DNA of 64,000 nucleotides from Stenotrophomonas acidaminiphila (GTDB lineage Bacteria > Pseudomonadota > Gammaproteobacteria > Xanthomonadales > Xanthomonadaceae), in assembly GCA_002951995.1 (NCBI GenBank), contig CP019797.1, positions 2,960,501 through 3,024,500 of the forward strand. The letters are read 5' to 3'. Within the stretch, counting starts at the first letter, position 1. Each line of letters opens with the position of its first letter. Both the position numbers and the translations under genes were made by a program. The notes below the pieces were generated by a model. It did not search any database. It was not told the origin of the DNA and saw nothing but the letters and a program-made list of their open reading frames with translations. This document shows positions 9,329 to 18,525 of this stretch, piece by piece.

Positions 9329-10174
9329 TCAACCGCCGTACAGCAGCTTGCGCGGCGCGCCGCTCAGTTCGGCGGCGAGCTTGGCCGCGGTGGACGGCGG
9401 CAGGTGTTCCTTGAGCCGGGCATGCAGCCGGCGGCCTTCGGCGATCTTCGCCGCTTCGTCGTCGGCCGCGCCCTGCACCATCACCACGAACTCGCCCTTG
9501 CGCTGGTTGTCGTCGGCGTCGACCGCCGCGCGCAGCTGCGCCAGGGTGCCGTCGAGCACGGTTTCGAACAGCTTGGTCAGTTCGCGCGCGACCACCGCCG
9601 GGCGTTCATCGCCGAACGCGGCGGCCATGTCGGCCAGCGATTCGGCGATGCGGTGCGAGGATTCGTAGAACACCAGGGTGCCGGTTTCACCGGCCAGGCG
9701 CTGCAGGCGTTCGCGCCGGGCCGCGGCCTTGGCCGGCAGGAAGCCCTCGAACACGAACCGGTCGCTGGGCAGGCCGGCCACGCTCAAGGCGGCGATCGCC
9801 GCGCAGGCGCCGGGCACCGGGCTGACCTTCACCCCGGCCGCACGCGCCGCGCGCACCAGGCGGAAGCCGGGGTCGCTGACCAGCGGGGTACCGGCGTCGC
9901 TCACCACCGCCATCGATTCACCGCCGAGCAGGCGCGCCACCACGCGCTCGGCCATCGCCTCCTCGTTGTGGTCGTGCAGCGCCACCAGCGGCCGGCTGAT
10001 GCCGAAGTGCGAGAGCAGCTGACCGGTATGGCGCGTGTCCTCGGCGCAGATCGCGGCCACCGACCGCAGTACCTCCTGCGCGCGCGGACTCAGGTCGGCA
10101 AGGTTGCCGATCGGGGTGGCGACAACGTACAGGGTGGCGGGGGCGGCGGGCATCATCGGCTTTTCCATGGGCAA
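9329..10174 (-). CDS. rsmI: RsmI, 16S rRNA 2'-O-ribose C1402 methyltransferase
   Basis: Tetrapyrrole-methylase-fold enzyme that methylates the ribose of C1402. The product is about 281 residues. It carries LYVVATPIGNLAD near the N-terminus, EDTRHTGQLL, SDAGTPLVSDPG (the SAM-binding region) and VPGACA. There are in-frame ATGs at 10174, 10168 and 10156/10153, and none has a convincing Shine-Dalgarno, so the exact start is uncertain by up to 7 residues. It is divergent from lpoA-yraN, the same arrangement as the rsmI/lpoA/yraN locus of E. coli. Confidence 0.95.
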   Translation of the reverse strand: MPMEKPMMPAAPATLYVVATPIGNLADLSPRAQEVLRSVAAICAEDTRHTGQLLSHFGISRPLVALHDHNEEAMAERVVARLLGGESMAVVSDAGTPLVSDPGFRLVRAARAAGVKVSPVPGACAAIAALSVAGLPSDRFVFEGFLPAKAAARRERLQRLAGETGTLVFYESSHRIAESLADMAAAFGDERPAVVARELTKLFETVLDGTLAQLRAAVDADDNQRKGEFVVMVQGAADDEAAKIAEGRRLHARLKEHLPPSTAAKLAAELSGAPRKLLYGG

Positions 10175-10177
10175 GGG

Positions 10178-10183
10178 TAGAAT
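10178..10183 (+). promoter_or_regulatory. Probable lpoA -10 element
   Basis: TAGAAT on the plus strand lies 52 bp before the lpoA ATG in the short gap between divergent rsmI and lpoA. The surrounding GGTAGAATCCTACC is a partial palindrome, so it may serve both directions. No strong -35 is seen. Confidence 0.4.
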
Positions 10184-10234
10184 CCTACCGTGTCACCCAC
10201 CCGGCGCCGCCGCGTGCCGTTGAACGGACCCCGA

Positions 10235-11962
10235 ATGAACAAGCCCGCCGCACGGATCACCGCCCTGTCCCTGTCGCTGCTGCTGTTGGCCGCTTGCGCC
10301 ACCACCGGCCCGGCACCGACCACCTCGCCGGGGCAGCAGGCCGCCATCGCCCTGCTCGAACAGGGCAAACCGCGCGAAGCCGCGCAGCAGCTGGAAGCCG
10401 AAGCCGCGCTGGTCCGCGGCGCCGCAAAGGCACAGTTGCTGGCCGATGCCGCCTTCGCCTGGCACGAGGCCAACGACGATGCGCGCGCGCGCATGCTGCT
10501 GCCGCAGGTGCAGGCGCGCCAGCTGAGCGGCGCCAGCCGCCAGCGCCATGCCCTGCTGGGGGCGGAACTGGCGTTGGCCGACAAGCAGCCGGCCGCCGCA
10601 CTGCAGGCGCTGGGCACGCTGCAGCCCGACCTGTTGCCGGCGGCGCAGCAGGCGCGCTGGCACCTGGCCCGCGGCCAGGCACTGGAAGCCAATGGCGACG
10701 CCTTCGCCGCGGCCGCTGCCCGCGCCCGTGCCGGCGTGCTGCTGGCCGGTGCCGCGCGTACCGACAACCAGCGCGCCATCACCCGCCTGCTGGCGGGGCT
10801 GGACGACGCCACCCTGGCCAGCCGCAGCGCCGCGCTGGCGGCCGGCGACCCGCTCTACAACCATGCAGGGCGCGCGCTGATCGGCCGCGGCCTGCCGCTG
10901 CCGCGTCCGTTCGAGCGCGATGCCGCGTGGCAGCTGGATACCAGCAAGCGCCCGCCGGCCGACGCCGACGGCTATCGCCCGCCGTTGAAGATGGCGGTGC
11001 TGCTGCCGCTGTCCGGCACCCTGGCCACGGCCGCCGCGCCAGTGCGCGATGGCCTGCTGGCCGGTTACTACGGCGAGTACCGGCGCCGCCCGCAGGTCGA
11101 TTTCATCGACACCCGCGGCACGCCGGCCGGCGCCATCGCCGCCTACGACAAGGCGGTGGCCGGCGGCGCCGATTTCGTGGTCGGCCCGCTCGGCCGCGAC
11201 GAGGTCGACGCGCTGTTCGGCCGCGAGCCGCTGCAGGTGCCGCTGCTGGCGCTCAACCGTGGCAAGGACAGCCCGCCCGCGGGCAGCGCCGGTTTTTCGC
11301 TGGCACCGGAGGACGACGGCATCATGGCCGCCGAATACCTGTTGGCGCGCGAGCGCGGCAAGGTGCTGGTGATCGGCAGCAACGACGACAACGGCCGCCG
11401 CGCCACCGCCGCCTTCGGCGAGCGCTTTGCCGAGCGCGGCGGCAAGGTTGTCGCCAGCCTCACCGTCGGCGACGCCCCCGGCGACATCGGCGCGCGCCTG
11501 CGCCAGGCCGGCGCGGTGGACGCGGTGTTCCTGGCGGTCAAGGGCCCGCAGGCACGGGCGCTGGCACCGCAGCTGGCGCTGGCCGGCATCGGTGGCGCCA
11601 CCCGCGTGGGCACCTCGCAGCTGGTGTCGGGCACCGGCAAGGCCGAGGAGGACATGGCGCTGGACGGCATCGCGTTCCCGAGCGAGGCATGGACGGTGCG
11701 TGGCGCGGCGGGCCTGCCCGCGGCCAGCGAGCTGGCCGCCACCCTGCCGACCGCGCGTGGTGCCGCCGCGCGCCTGTTCGCTTTCGGTTTCGACGCCTGG
11801 AAGATCTCCGCCTACCTGGAAAAGCTGGCCAACAGCACCCAGGGCGGCCTGGCCGGCGCCACCGGCACCCTGCACCTGGACGGCTTCGGCAACGTGCTGC
11901 GCACCCCGGCGTGGTCCACCTTCAGCGCCGGCCAGCCGGTGCCGATCGGTGATGGCCGCTGA
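10235..11962 (+). CDS. lpoA: LpoA-like outer-membrane lipoprotein, activator of PBP1a
   Basis: Outer-membrane lipoprotein that reaches through the periplasm to stimulate the peptidoglycan synthase PBP1a. The product is 575 residues. Its N-terminal signal ends in a lipobox (LLLLAAC, Cys at about 21). Helical TPR-like repeats follow to about residue 240, and then a periplasmic-binding-protein-like domain starting at [11 protein letters not shown]. The start MNKPAARI is chosen because it precedes the signal peptide directly; an upstream in-frame start would put 15 Arg-rich residues before it. Gene order rsmI/lpoA/yraN supports the call. Overlaps yraN by 11 nt. Confidence 0.92.
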   Translation: MNKPAARITALSLSLLLLAACATTGPAPTTSPGQQAAIALLEQGKPREAAQQLEAEAALVRGAAKAQLLADAAFAWHEANDDARARMLLPQVQARQLSGASRQRHALLGAELALADKQPAAALQALGTLQPDLLPAAQQARWHLARGQALEANGDAFAAAAARARAGVLLAGAARTDNQRAITRLLAGLDDATLASRSAALAAGDPLYNHAGRALIGRGLPLPRPFERDAAWQLDTSKRPPADADGYRPPLKMAVLLPLSGTLATAAAPVRDGLLAGYYGEYRRRPQVDFIDTRGTPAGAIAAYDKAVAGGADFVVGPLGRDEVDALFGREPLQVPLLALNRGKDSPPAGSAGFSLAPEDDGIMAAEYLLARERGKVLVIGSNDDNGRRATAAFGERFAERGGKVVASLTVGDAPGDIGARLRQAGAVDAVFLAVKGPQARALAPQLALAGIGGATRVGTSQLVSGTGKAEEDMALDGIAFPSEAWTVRGAAGLPAASELAATLPTARGAAARLFAFGFDAWKISAYLEKLANSTQGGLAGATGTLHLDGFGNVLRTPAWSTFSAGQPVPIGDGR

Positions 11963-12326
11963 CCAGGCCGCACGCGGCGCCGCGGTGGAAGCCGCCGCGC
12001 GCCGCCACCTGGAGCAGGCCGGCCTGCGCTGGCTCGCCGGCAACGTCCGCTACCGCGGTGGCGAACTCGACCTGGTGATGGCGGACCCGGCCACCGGCGG
12101 CATCGTCTTCGTGGAAGTGCGCTACCGCCGCAGCCGCGCGTTCGGCGGCGGCGCCGCCTCGGTGGATGCCGGCAAGCGCCGGCGCCTGCTGCTGGCCGCA
12201 CAGCTGTACCTGGGCGCGCACCCCGCCCACGCGCAGGCACCGTGCCGCTTCGACGTGGTCGAAGCCAGTGGCGAGCCGCCGCAGCTGCACTGGCTGCGCG
12301 ACGCCTTCCGCGCCGACGACAGCTGA
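11952..12326 (+). CDS. yraN: YraN-like UPF0102 nuclease-fold protein
   Basis: The 124-residue product has the UPF0102 signature: [28 protein letters not shown] followed by VFVEVRYR, given here as consecutive segments. This corresponds to the PD-(D/E)xK-like endonuclease fold, with the E-D and E-V-R/K catalytic-type residues in place. No biochemical role is firmly established for the family. It starts inside the end of lpoA (11 nt overlap), and its stop shares one base with the next ATG (TGATG), so the three genes are probably cotranscribed. Confidence 0.92.
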   Translation: MAADQAARGAAVEAAARRHLEQAGLRWLAGNVRYRGGELDLVMADPATGGIVFVEVRYRRSRAFGGGAASVDAGKRRRLLLAAQLYLGAHPAHAQAPCRFDVVEASGEPPQLHWLRDAFRADDS

Positions 12327-12868
12327 TGCCCAGCGTGTTCACCCATGCCGCCGTGCCGCTGGCCCTGTACTGCGCCAGCCGGCGCGGCCACATCTCCGCG
12401 CGGCTGCTCTGCGTCGGCATCGTCGCCGCGGTGCTGCCCGACGCCGACGTGCTGGCGTTTGCCCTGCATATCCCTTATGCCGATGCCTTCGGCCATCGTG
12501 GCGCCAGCCATTCGGTGTTGTTCTGCGCGGTGCTGGCGGCGCTGGCGCTGGCCCTGCACCGGCCGCTGCGCGCGGGGCCGGCGCAGGCGGCGGGCTTCGT
12601 CTTCGCCTGCGCGCTGTCGCACCCGCTGCTCGACGCGCTCACTTCCGGCGGCCTCGGCGTCGCGCTGGGGTGGCCGTGGAACGACGCGCGGCTGTTCGCC
12701 CCGTGGCGGCCGATCCGCGTTTCGCCCTTCGCCAATGGCTTCTTCAGCGCACGCGGCCTGCAGACCGTGCTGTCCGAACTGCGCTGGGTGTGGCTGCCGC
12801 TGGCGCTGGCGGTGCTCGGCTGGCGCCTGATCCACTCCCGTTCCCCTGCCGGTTCCCGCACCCCATGA
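12326..12868 (+). CDS. YdjM-like DUF457 membrane-bound metal-dependent hydrolase
   Basis: The 180-residue product starts [14 protein letters not shown] and has four or five hydrophobic segments. It carries the His/Asp signature of the DUF457 family: HAAVPL near the N-terminus, LPDADV at about 36, HRGASHS at about 58 and SHPLLDALTSGG at about 97. The family is annotated as inner-membrane metal-dependent hydrolases; the substrate is unknown. The ATG overlaps the yraN stop by one base, and its own stop overlaps the next start (ATGA). Confidence 0.85.
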   Translation: MPSVFTHAAVPLALYCASRRGHISARLLCVGIVAAVLPDADVLAFALHIPYADAFGHRGASHSVLFCAVLAALALALHRPLRAGPAQAAGFVFACALSHPLLDALTSGGLGVALGWPWNDARLFAPWRPIRVSPFANGFFSARGLQTVLSELRWVWLPLALAVLGWRLIHSRSPAGSRTP

Positions 12869-14244
12869 CCGCCCTGCCCGCCGCATTCGACCAGACGCTC
12901 TCCGACCTGCTCGGCGCGCACTGGCGCACCGACCCCGCCGCCCTGGCCGCGCACGCGCAGGACAATTCCTGGCGGCACGCGCTGCCGCTGGGCGTGGCGC
13001 TGCCGGAGGACCGCGCCCAGGTGCAGGCCATCGTGCGGGCGTGCCGCGCGCACGGCGTGCCGCTGGTCGGGCGCGGCGCCGGCACCGGCACCACCGGCGC
13101 CGCGGTGCCGGTCGCAGGCGGCATCGTGCTGTCGTTCGCGCGCATGAACCGCATCCTCGCGCTGCGCCCCGGCGACCGCTGCGCGGTGGTCGAGCCAGGC
13201 GTGCTCAACGGCGAGCTGCAGCAGGCGCTGATGCCGCACGGCCTGTTCTGGCCGCCGGACCCGTCCAGCTTCGAGAGCTGCAGCATCGGCGGCAACCTCG
13301 CCACCAACGCCGGCGGCCCGCGCGCGGTGAAGTACGGCACCACCCGCGACAACGTGCTCGGGCTGGTGGCGGTGACCGGCGCCGGCGAACTGATCGAATG
13401 CGGCGGCCCGTGGACCAAGGACGCCACCGGCTACGACCTCACCCACCTGCTGGTCGGCAGCGAGGGCACGCTGGCGCTGATCGTCGAAGCCACGCTCAGG
13501 CTGGCGCCGCGGCCACGCGCGCAGGCCGGGCTGCGCGTGCTCTACCGCGACGCGTCCAGCGCCGCGGCGGCGGTGTCGCGGGTGATGGCACAGCCGGCCA
13601 CCCCGACCACGCTGGAGTTCATGGACGCGCGCAGCCTGGAACTGCTGCGCGGCAACGGCGCGCAGGTGCCCGATGCCGGCGCGATGCTGCTGATCGACGC
13701 CGACGGCGATGACGACACCCTGCCCAACAGCCTGCACGCGCTGGCCCAGGCGGCCGAGGGCGAGGGCCTGCTGGCGCTGGACGTGGCGATGGACGGCAGC
13801 GCGCGTGAACGGCTGTGGGCGGCGCGGCGCGCATTGTCGCCGGCGCTGAAGAGCATCGCGCCGGGCAAGATCAACGAGGACGTGGTGGTGCCGGTCTCGC
13901 GCATCCCCGAACTGGTGGCCGGGGTGCAGGCACTGTCGGCGCGCTTCGCGCTGCCCATCGTCACCTTCGGCCATGCTGGCAACGGCAACCTGCACGTCAA
14001 CATCCTCTACCACCCCGATGACCCCGGCGAGAACGCGCGCGCGCACGCCGCGCTGCCGGAGGTGTTCGCACTGGCGCTCGGGCTGGGGGGCACCCTGTCC
14101 GGCGAGCACGGCATCGGCCTGGCCAAGCGCGATTTCATGGCGCAGGCCTTCACCCCGGCCACGCTGGCGGCGATGCGCGCGATCAAGCAGGCGCTGGACC
14201 CGGACGGCATCCTCAATCCGGGCAAGGTACTGCCCCCCGCGTAG
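12865..14244 (+). CDS. FAD-linked 2-hydroxyacid oxidase/dehydrogenase, GlcD/D-LDH family
   Basis: The 459-residue flavoprotein has an N-terminal FAD_binding_4 (PCMH) domain, with GRGAGTGTTGAAVP and CSIGGNLATNAGG contacting FAD. The C-terminal FAD-oxidase_C domain contains VTFGHAGNGNLHVN and SGEHGIGLAKRDF, with His residues typical of the family. Members oxidise glycolate, D-lactate or D-2-hydroxyglutarate, usually feeding electrons to quinones or an electron-transfer partner. No glcE/glcF partners are adjacent, so the substrate is not assigned. Starts 4 nt inside the preceding gene (ATGA), making it the last gene of the lpoA operon. Confidence 0.9.
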   Translation: MTALPAAFDQTLSDLLGAHWRTDPAALAAHAQDNSWRHALPLGVALPEDRAQVQAIVRACRAHGVPLVGRGAGTGTTGAAVPVAGGIVLSFARMNRILALRPGDRCAVVEPGVLNGELQQALMPHGLFWPPDPSSFESCSIGGNLATNAGGPRAVKYGTTRDNVLGLVAVTGAGELIECGGPWTKDATGYDLTHLLVGSEGTLALIVEATLRLAPRPRAQAGLRVLYRDASSAAAAVSRVMAQPATPTTLEFMDARSLELLRGNGAQVPDAGAMLLIDADGDDDTLPNSLHALAQAAEGEGLLALDVAMDGSARERLWAARRALSPALKSIAPGKINEDVVVPVSRIPELVAGVQALSARFALPIVTFGHAGNGNLHVNILYHPDDPGENARAHAALPEVFALALGLGGTLSGEHGIGLAKRDFMAQAFTPATLAAMRAIKQALDPDGILNPGKVLPPA

Positions 14245-14270
14245 GCCCGTCGCCACCACCACGCGGCGCA

Positions 14271-14625
14271 ATGGACCCTGGACATCGCCCGCGCAGTCCG
14301 CCGCGTGCCGGGCCGCGGCATGCAACGCCCACGACGTGGACGCCTGGCCGGCGCGGGTCCACGAAGAAGCGGTGTTCACCGCGCCCTGCGGTCGCCATTT
14401 ACTCCCGGAAACCAGCGGCGTGCGGCGCGGCAAGGCGGCCATCCGCGCCAGCTGGAACACAGGGCTGGCGCGCATCCCGACCTATGCGTCCAGGCCGATG
14501 CGGCATCCGCCGGCGTCGATGCCCGGGGCATCGCCTGCACCTGCATGGCGTTGGAGTGAATGAGGTGCCGCACGTTTCAGGCGGACGGGTGATCCAGGGC
14601 GATGGCACCTGCCCGCCCGGCACAC
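14271..14625 (+). pseudogene. Decayed SnoaL-like/NTF2-fold protein gene
   Basis: No intact frame exists, but homologous pieces occur in order in different frames. One frame reads CNAHDVDAWPARVHEEAVF and then RGKAAIRASWNTGLARIP (about 14318-14480), the core of SnoaL-like polyketide cyclase/NTF2-type proteins. The next reads AGVDARGIACT (about 14515). A third ends VNEVPHVSGGRVIQGDGT (about 14556-14610), resembling the usual C-terminal strand. The likely ATG at 14271 is in yet another frame. At least two, probably four, frameshifts are needed. The stretch 14245-14681 holds nothing else recognisable. Confidence 0.5.
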
Positions 14626-14681
14626 CCCGGCCCGTGCGCGCCGAGCGGCACCGCCGCGCACATGCCGGCGCGTCGCGCGAC

Positions 14682-15655
14682 CTACGCCATGAAATGGCGA
14701 TAGCCCGCGGCACGCTCGCCGCCGGCATCGCCCTCGCAGCGGACGCCGCGCCCCCGGCGATCACGCCGATGCGCGTCAACGGCAGCGCCAGTGTCGATGA
14801 CAGCGCATGCAGTGCCTGGCGCCGTTCCGGCGCGGCGGTGAAGCACAGTTCGTAGTCGTCGCCGCCGCGCAGCGCGCAGTCGCGCGCGACATCGGTCCCC
14901 AGCGTGTCGCACAGGGCGGACGACAACGGCAGCGCATCGGCCTGCACCACCGCGGCCACGCCGCTGCGCGAGGCGATGTGGCCGAGGTCGGCGAGCAGGC
15001 CATCGGAGACGTCGGCCGCCGCATGCACCAGTCCACGCAGCGCCAGCCCCAGCGGCAGCCGCGGCATCGGCCGCTGCAGCCGCTGGCGCAGGCGTTCGCA
15101 ATCGGCGTCGGTCGCGGCGACGCGCACGTCCAGCCGGCCCTGCTGCCACAGCCGCAGCGCGCCGGCGGCGTCGCCCGGATGACCGCTGATCCAGATGTCG
15201 TCGCCTACCCGCGCACCGTCACGGCGCAGTGCCTGCGCGGCCGGCAACTGCCCGATCGCAGTGATCGAGATCGACAATGGCCCGCGCGTGGTGTCGCCGC
15301 CGACCACGGCGATGCCGCTGGCATCGGCCAGTGCGAACAGCCCGTCGGCGAAGGCATCCAGCCAGTCGCCCTCGGCCTGCGGCAGGGACAGCGACAACGT
15401 GCACCAGGCCGGCGTGGCGCCCATCGCCGCCAGGTCGGACAGATTGGTCGCCAGCGCCTTCCAGCCGATGTCGGCCGGCGCGCTCTCGGCCGGGAAGTGC
15501 ACGCCGGCATTGAGCGTGTCGGCGGTGACCGCCAGCTGCTGCCCCGGCGCCGGCTGCAGCAGCGCCGCGTCGTCGCCGATGCCCAGCACGATGTCGGCGC
15601 GCGCCCGGGTGCGGCGCGCGATGCGTTCGATCAGGGCGAACTCGTCAAGGCTCAT
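14682..15655 (-). CDS. thiL: ThiL, thiamine-monophosphate kinase, with apparent -1 frameshift near the 3' end
   Basis: Phosphorylates thiamine monophosphate to the active cofactor thiamine diphosphate. It begins MSLDEFALIERI and shows the ATP/Mg motif GIGDDAALL, VGGDTTRGPLS, DVSDGLLADLGH and LRGGDDYELCF. After IGVIAGG (about 14755) the reading frame runs on without homology to 14399. The neighbouring frame instead reads GVRCEGDAGG...GYRHFMA and stops at 14682, the family's usual C-terminus. One base is missing from the G run (plus-strand CCCCC at 14751-14755). The corrected product is about 324 residues. Last gene of the ribE-ribBA-ribH-nusB-thiL set. Confidence 0.85.
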
Positions 15656-15751
15656 GGGCAGGCATTCCTGGAACGAAAACGCCGGCGCCGCTGCGGCCGG
15701 CCCCGGCGTCGTGCTGGAAGCGGCCGGCGCACCCGGGCACCGGCAGCGGCG

Positions 15752-16231
15752 TTACTGGCCCGATTCGACCTTGCGCCATTCCACGGCGGCGCGGTCGAGC
15801 ACGCCATTGACGTAGGTGTGGCCATGCTCGGAGCCGAAACGCTTGGCGGTCTCGATGGCCTCGTTGATCACCACCCGGTACGGCACGTCGACGCGGTGGC
15901 GCAGCTCGTAGGCGGCCACGCGCAGCACCGCGCGCTCGATCGCGTCGACCTCTTCGACCGGGCGGTCCACGAACGGCGCCAGCGCCTCGTCCAGCTCGCG
16001 GCGGTGGTCGAGCACCCCGCGCAGCAGGTTCTCGAAGTAGGCCAGGTCGGCCACTTCGTGGGCCTGCTCGTGGGCGAACTGGGCCAGCAGCGACTCGGCG
16101 TTGCCGCCGGAGATCTGCCACGCGTAGATCGCCTGCAGCGCACGCCGGCGCGCGCGCGAACGCAGCACCGGGTCGACGCCGTCGCGGCGGAAGGGCTTGC
16201 CGGCAGGCTTGCCGTGGTTCTTGTTGCTCAT
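15752..16231 (-). CDS. nusB: NusB, transcription antitermination factor
   Basis: RNA-binding partner of NusE (S10) in the boxA antitermination complex on rRNA operons. The 159-residue product is all-helical. Family positions are visible: [16 protein letters not shown] near the N-terminus, [15 protein letters not shown] and [17 protein letters not shown]. An extra basic N-terminal tail of about 20 residues precedes the conserved core. The ATG overlaps the ribH stop by 4 nt, and thiL follows after 96 nt. The ribH-nusB-thiL order is common in proteobacteria. Confidence 0.96.
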   Translation of the reverse strand: MSNKNHGKPAGKPFRRDGVDPVLRSRARRRALQAIYAWQISGGNAESLLAQFAHEQAHEVADLAYFENLLRGVLDHRRELDEALAPFVDRPVEEVDAIERAVLRVAAYELRHRVDVPYRVVINEAIETAKRFGSEHGHTYVNGVLDRAAVEWRKVESGQ

Positions 16232-16695
16232 GGCAGCTGCTCCAGAAGATTGACCATTTCCAACGCCGCCAGTGCGGCTTCTTCGCCCTTGTTGCCGTGG
16301 CTGCCGCCGGCGCGGGCCTCGGCATCCTCCACCCGTTCGACCGCCAGCACGCCATTGAGTACCGGCACGCCGAAATCCAGCTGCGCGCGCATCAGCCCCT
16401 CGGCGCAGCGGTCGGCCACGTGCTCGTAGTGGCGGGTGTCGCCGCGGATCACGCAGCCCAGGGTGATGATGGCCGCATGCCGGCCGGCGGCGGCCAGGCG
16501 GGTGGCGACCAGCGGGATCTCCCAGGCGCCGGGCACGCGTACCACGTCGATGGCGTCCTCGCCGATGCCGTTGCCGGCCAGGCTCTGCCGCGCGCCGGCC
16601 ACCAGCACGTCGGTGATGCGCGCGTTCCAGCGGCTGGCGATGATGACGAAACGGGCCGATCCGGCCGGGCGGAGGTCGCCTTCGTAGTGGCTCAT
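16228..16695 (-). CDS. ribH: RibH, 6,7-dimethyl-8-ribityllumazine synthase
   Basis: Condenses 5-amino-6-ribitylaminouracil with 3,4-dihydroxy-2-butanone 4-phosphate, the penultimate riboflavin step. The product is 155 residues. It has [48 protein letters not shown] (with the catalytic-site His) and [10 protein letters not shown], all diagnostic. Length fits icosahedral-type lumazine synthases. It lies 100 nt downstream of ribBA, with a REP palindrome and a strong hairpin between them, and overlaps nusB by 4 nt. Confidence 0.97.
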   Translation of the reverse strand: MSHYEGDLRPAGSARFVIIASRWNARITDVLVAGARQSLAGNGIGEDAIDVVRVPGAWEIPLVATRLAAAGRHAAIITLGCVIRGDTRHYEHVADRCAEGLMRAQLDFGVPVLNGVLAVERVEDAEARAGGSHGNKGEEAALAALEMVNLLEQLP

Positions 16696-16732
16696 GGGGC
16701 GGTGCGATGCAAAAGGTGGGTCAGTTTACCGT

Positions 16733-16792
16733 GTAGGTGCGGGGCGTGCCCCGCACACGACGGCCGCGGGGCGGGACCAGGCCGCCCCGCGG
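16733..16792. repeat. GTAG-type REP palindrome plus 11-bp hairpin between ribBA and ribH
   Basis: A GTAG-headed palindrome with arms GTGCGGGGC/GCCCCGCAC spans 16733-16756. It belongs to the same family as the palindromes at 18987-19702 and 62796-62853. Next to it CCGCGGGGCGG (16764-16774) and CCGCCCCGCGG (16782-16792) form a perfect stem with a 7-nt loop. There is no T tract, so it is more likely an attenuation or mRNA-stability element between ribBA and ribH than a strict terminator. Confidence 0.7.
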
Positions 16793-16795
16793 CGC

Positions 16796-17896
16796 TCAGG
16801 GCTGCAGGGTCTCGACGATCTCCAGGCCATACCCGGCCAGGCCGATCTGCCGGCGCGGGGTACCGAGCACGCGCAGCTTGCCCAGGCCCAGGTCGGCCAG
16901 GATCTGCGCGCCGGCACCGTTGCGGCGCCACTGGCCCACGTCCTTGTCCTTGCCGGCCGGGCGCACTTCCGGCTCGCGCCGCAGGCGCGCCAGCAGCGCG
17001 TCGGAATCGCGCGGCGCCGACAGCACCACCATCACCCCCTGGCCTTCGCCGGCGATGGCGCGCAGCGCGTCGGTGGCGGCCACGCCGAAATCGTCGCGGC
17101 GCCAGTGCAGCAGGTCGGCCAACGGGTTCTCGACCTGCACCCGCACCAGGGTCGGGGTGTCCTTGTGCGGCTGGCCCTTGACCAGCGCGAAATGCAGGTC
17201 GTGGGCGATGCGGTCGCGGTAGGTGACCAGGGTGAAGGCACCGAACTCGGTGTCGATCTCGCGCTCGTCCACGCGTTCGACGGTGTGCTCGGTGGCCAGG
17301 CGGTAGGCGATCAGGTCGGCGATCGAGCCCATCTTCAGCCCGTGCTCGCGCGCGAACACCTCCAGCTCGGGGCGCCGCGCCATGGTGCCGTCGGGGTTGA
17401 GGATTTCCACCAGCACGCCGGCCGGCTCCAGCCCGGCCAGCATCGCCAGGTCGACCCCGGCCTCGGTGTGGCCGGCGCGGGTCAGCACGCCGCCGGGCTG
17501 GGCGATCAGCGGGAAGATGTGGCCGGGCTGGTGCAGGTCCGACGGCCGCGCATCGGGCCTGACCGCGGTGCGGATGGTGTGGGCGCGGTCGGCGGCGGAG
17601 ATGCCGGTGGTCACGCCCTCGGCGGCCTCGATGCTGACCGTGAAGTTGGTCTGGAACTGCGCGGTGTTGGCGCGCACCATCGGCGCCAGCCCGAGCTGGC
17701 CGGCGCGCTCGCGGGTCAGCGGCAGGCACACCAGGCCACGGCCGTGGGTGACCATGAAATTGATGTCCGACGGCTTGACCAGCTCGGCGGCCATGATCAG
17801 GTCGCCTTCGTTCTCGCGGTCCTCGTCGTCGACGATCACCACCATGCGGCCGGCGCGGATCTCTTCCAGCAGTTCGGGGACGGGGGCGAAGTTCAT
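16796..17896 (-). CDS. ribBA: RibBA-type protein: active DHBP synthase, degenerate GTP cyclohydrolase II domain
   Basis: The N-terminal ~200 residues form 3,4-dihydroxy-2-butanone 4-phosphate synthase, which converts ribulose 5-phosphate. Its motifs DDEDRENEGDL and RAGHTEAGVDLA are intact. The C-terminal half has the GTP cyclohydrolase II fold region, but the zinc-binding CxGD...CDC segment is replaced by VENPLADLLHWRRDDFG with no cysteines, so that activity is probably lost. Such hybrid RibBA proteins are common in gammaproteobacteria that carry a separate ribA. Total 366 residues. The ATG overlaps the ribE stop by 4 nt. Confidence 0.93.
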   Translation of the reverse strand: MNFAPVPELLEEIRAGRMVVIVDDEDRENEGDLIMAAELVKPSDINFMVTHGRGLVCLPLTRERAGQLGLAPMVRANTAQFQTNFTVSIEAAEGVTTGISAADRAHTIRTAVRPDARPSDLHQPGHIFPLIAQPGGVLTRAGHTEAGVDLAMLAGLEPAGVLVEILNPDGTMARRPELEVFAREHGLKMGSIADLIAYRLATEHTVERVDEREIDTEFGAFTLVTYRDRIAHDLHFALVKGQPHKDTPTLVRVQVENPLADLLHWRRDDFGVAATDALRAIAGEGQGVMVVLSAPRDSDALLARLRREPEVRPAGKDKDVGQWRRNGAGAQILADLGLGKLRVLGTPRRQIGLAGYGLEIVETLQP

Positions 17897-18525
17897 GCGC
17901 TGGCTCCCTGGCCTTGTGGATGCCCGCCGTCGGCCGGCATTCCGATCAGCTTTTCCACATAGCGCGCCACCAGGTCGATTTCCAGATTGACGGCGTCGCC
18001 GACGCCGGTGTGGGCGAAACGGGTATGGGCGACGGTGTGCGGAATCAGCGCCACCTCGAAACCGGCGTCGTCGGCCTCGTTGACGGTGAGGCTGACGCCA
18101 TCGACGCAGATCGAGCCCTTCTTGGCGATGTACTTCAGCAGCGGTGCGGGTGCGGCGAAGCGCCAGCGCTGCGCGCGGGCGTCGTCATGGATCGACAGTA
18201 CCGTGCCGATGCCATCGACGTGGCCGCTGACCAGGTGGCCGCCAAGGCGGTCGCTCGGGCGCATGGCGCGCTCCAGGTTCAACGCCGCGCCGACCGCGAG
18301 CCGGCCGAGCGTGGTCAGGCCCAGGGTCTCGGTGGAGGCATCGGCCTGGAACGCGCTGGCGTCGAATGCGATCACGGTCAGGCACACGCCGTTGACCGCG
18401 ATGCTCTCGCCCAGCCGCACCTGCTCGAACGGCAGGCTGCCGACCTCGAAGGTGAAGCGGACGTCGCCGCCGACGGGCTCATGCGCGGCCAGGCGGCCGA
18501 CGCCTTCGATGATGCCGGTGAACAT
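17893..18525 (-). CDS. ribE: Riboflavin synthase, alpha subunit
   Basis: Dismutates two 6,7-dimethyl-8-ribityllumazine molecules to riboflavin. The 210-residue product starts with the invariant MFTGIIEGVG. It has the two internally repeated beta-barrel halves, each with the family pattern: SIAVNGVCLTV in the first, then GGHLVSGHVDG, and SICVDGVSLTVNE in the second. GGGGGTG precedes the ATG at about 8 nt. The ATG also shares its A with the stop of a 19-codon leader ORF (18525-18584). First major gene downstream of the FMN riboswitch. Confidence 0.97.
   Translation of the reverse strand: MFTGIIEGVGRLAAHEPVGGDVRFTFEVGSLPFEQVRLGESIAVNGVCLTVIAFDASAFQADASTETLGLTTLGRLAVGAALNLERAMRPSDRLGGHLVSGHVDGIGTVLSIHDDARAQRWRFAAPAPLLKYIAKKGSICVDGVSLTVNEADDAGFEVALIPHTVAHTRFAHTGVGDAVNLEIDLVARYVEKLIGMPADGGHPQGQGASA

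Noticed and set aside
14399..14681. The 94-codon extension of thiL past its normal end
   Set aside because: It is non-homologous, runs over the SnoaL remnant, and begins exactly where the conserved ThiL tail continues in another frame.
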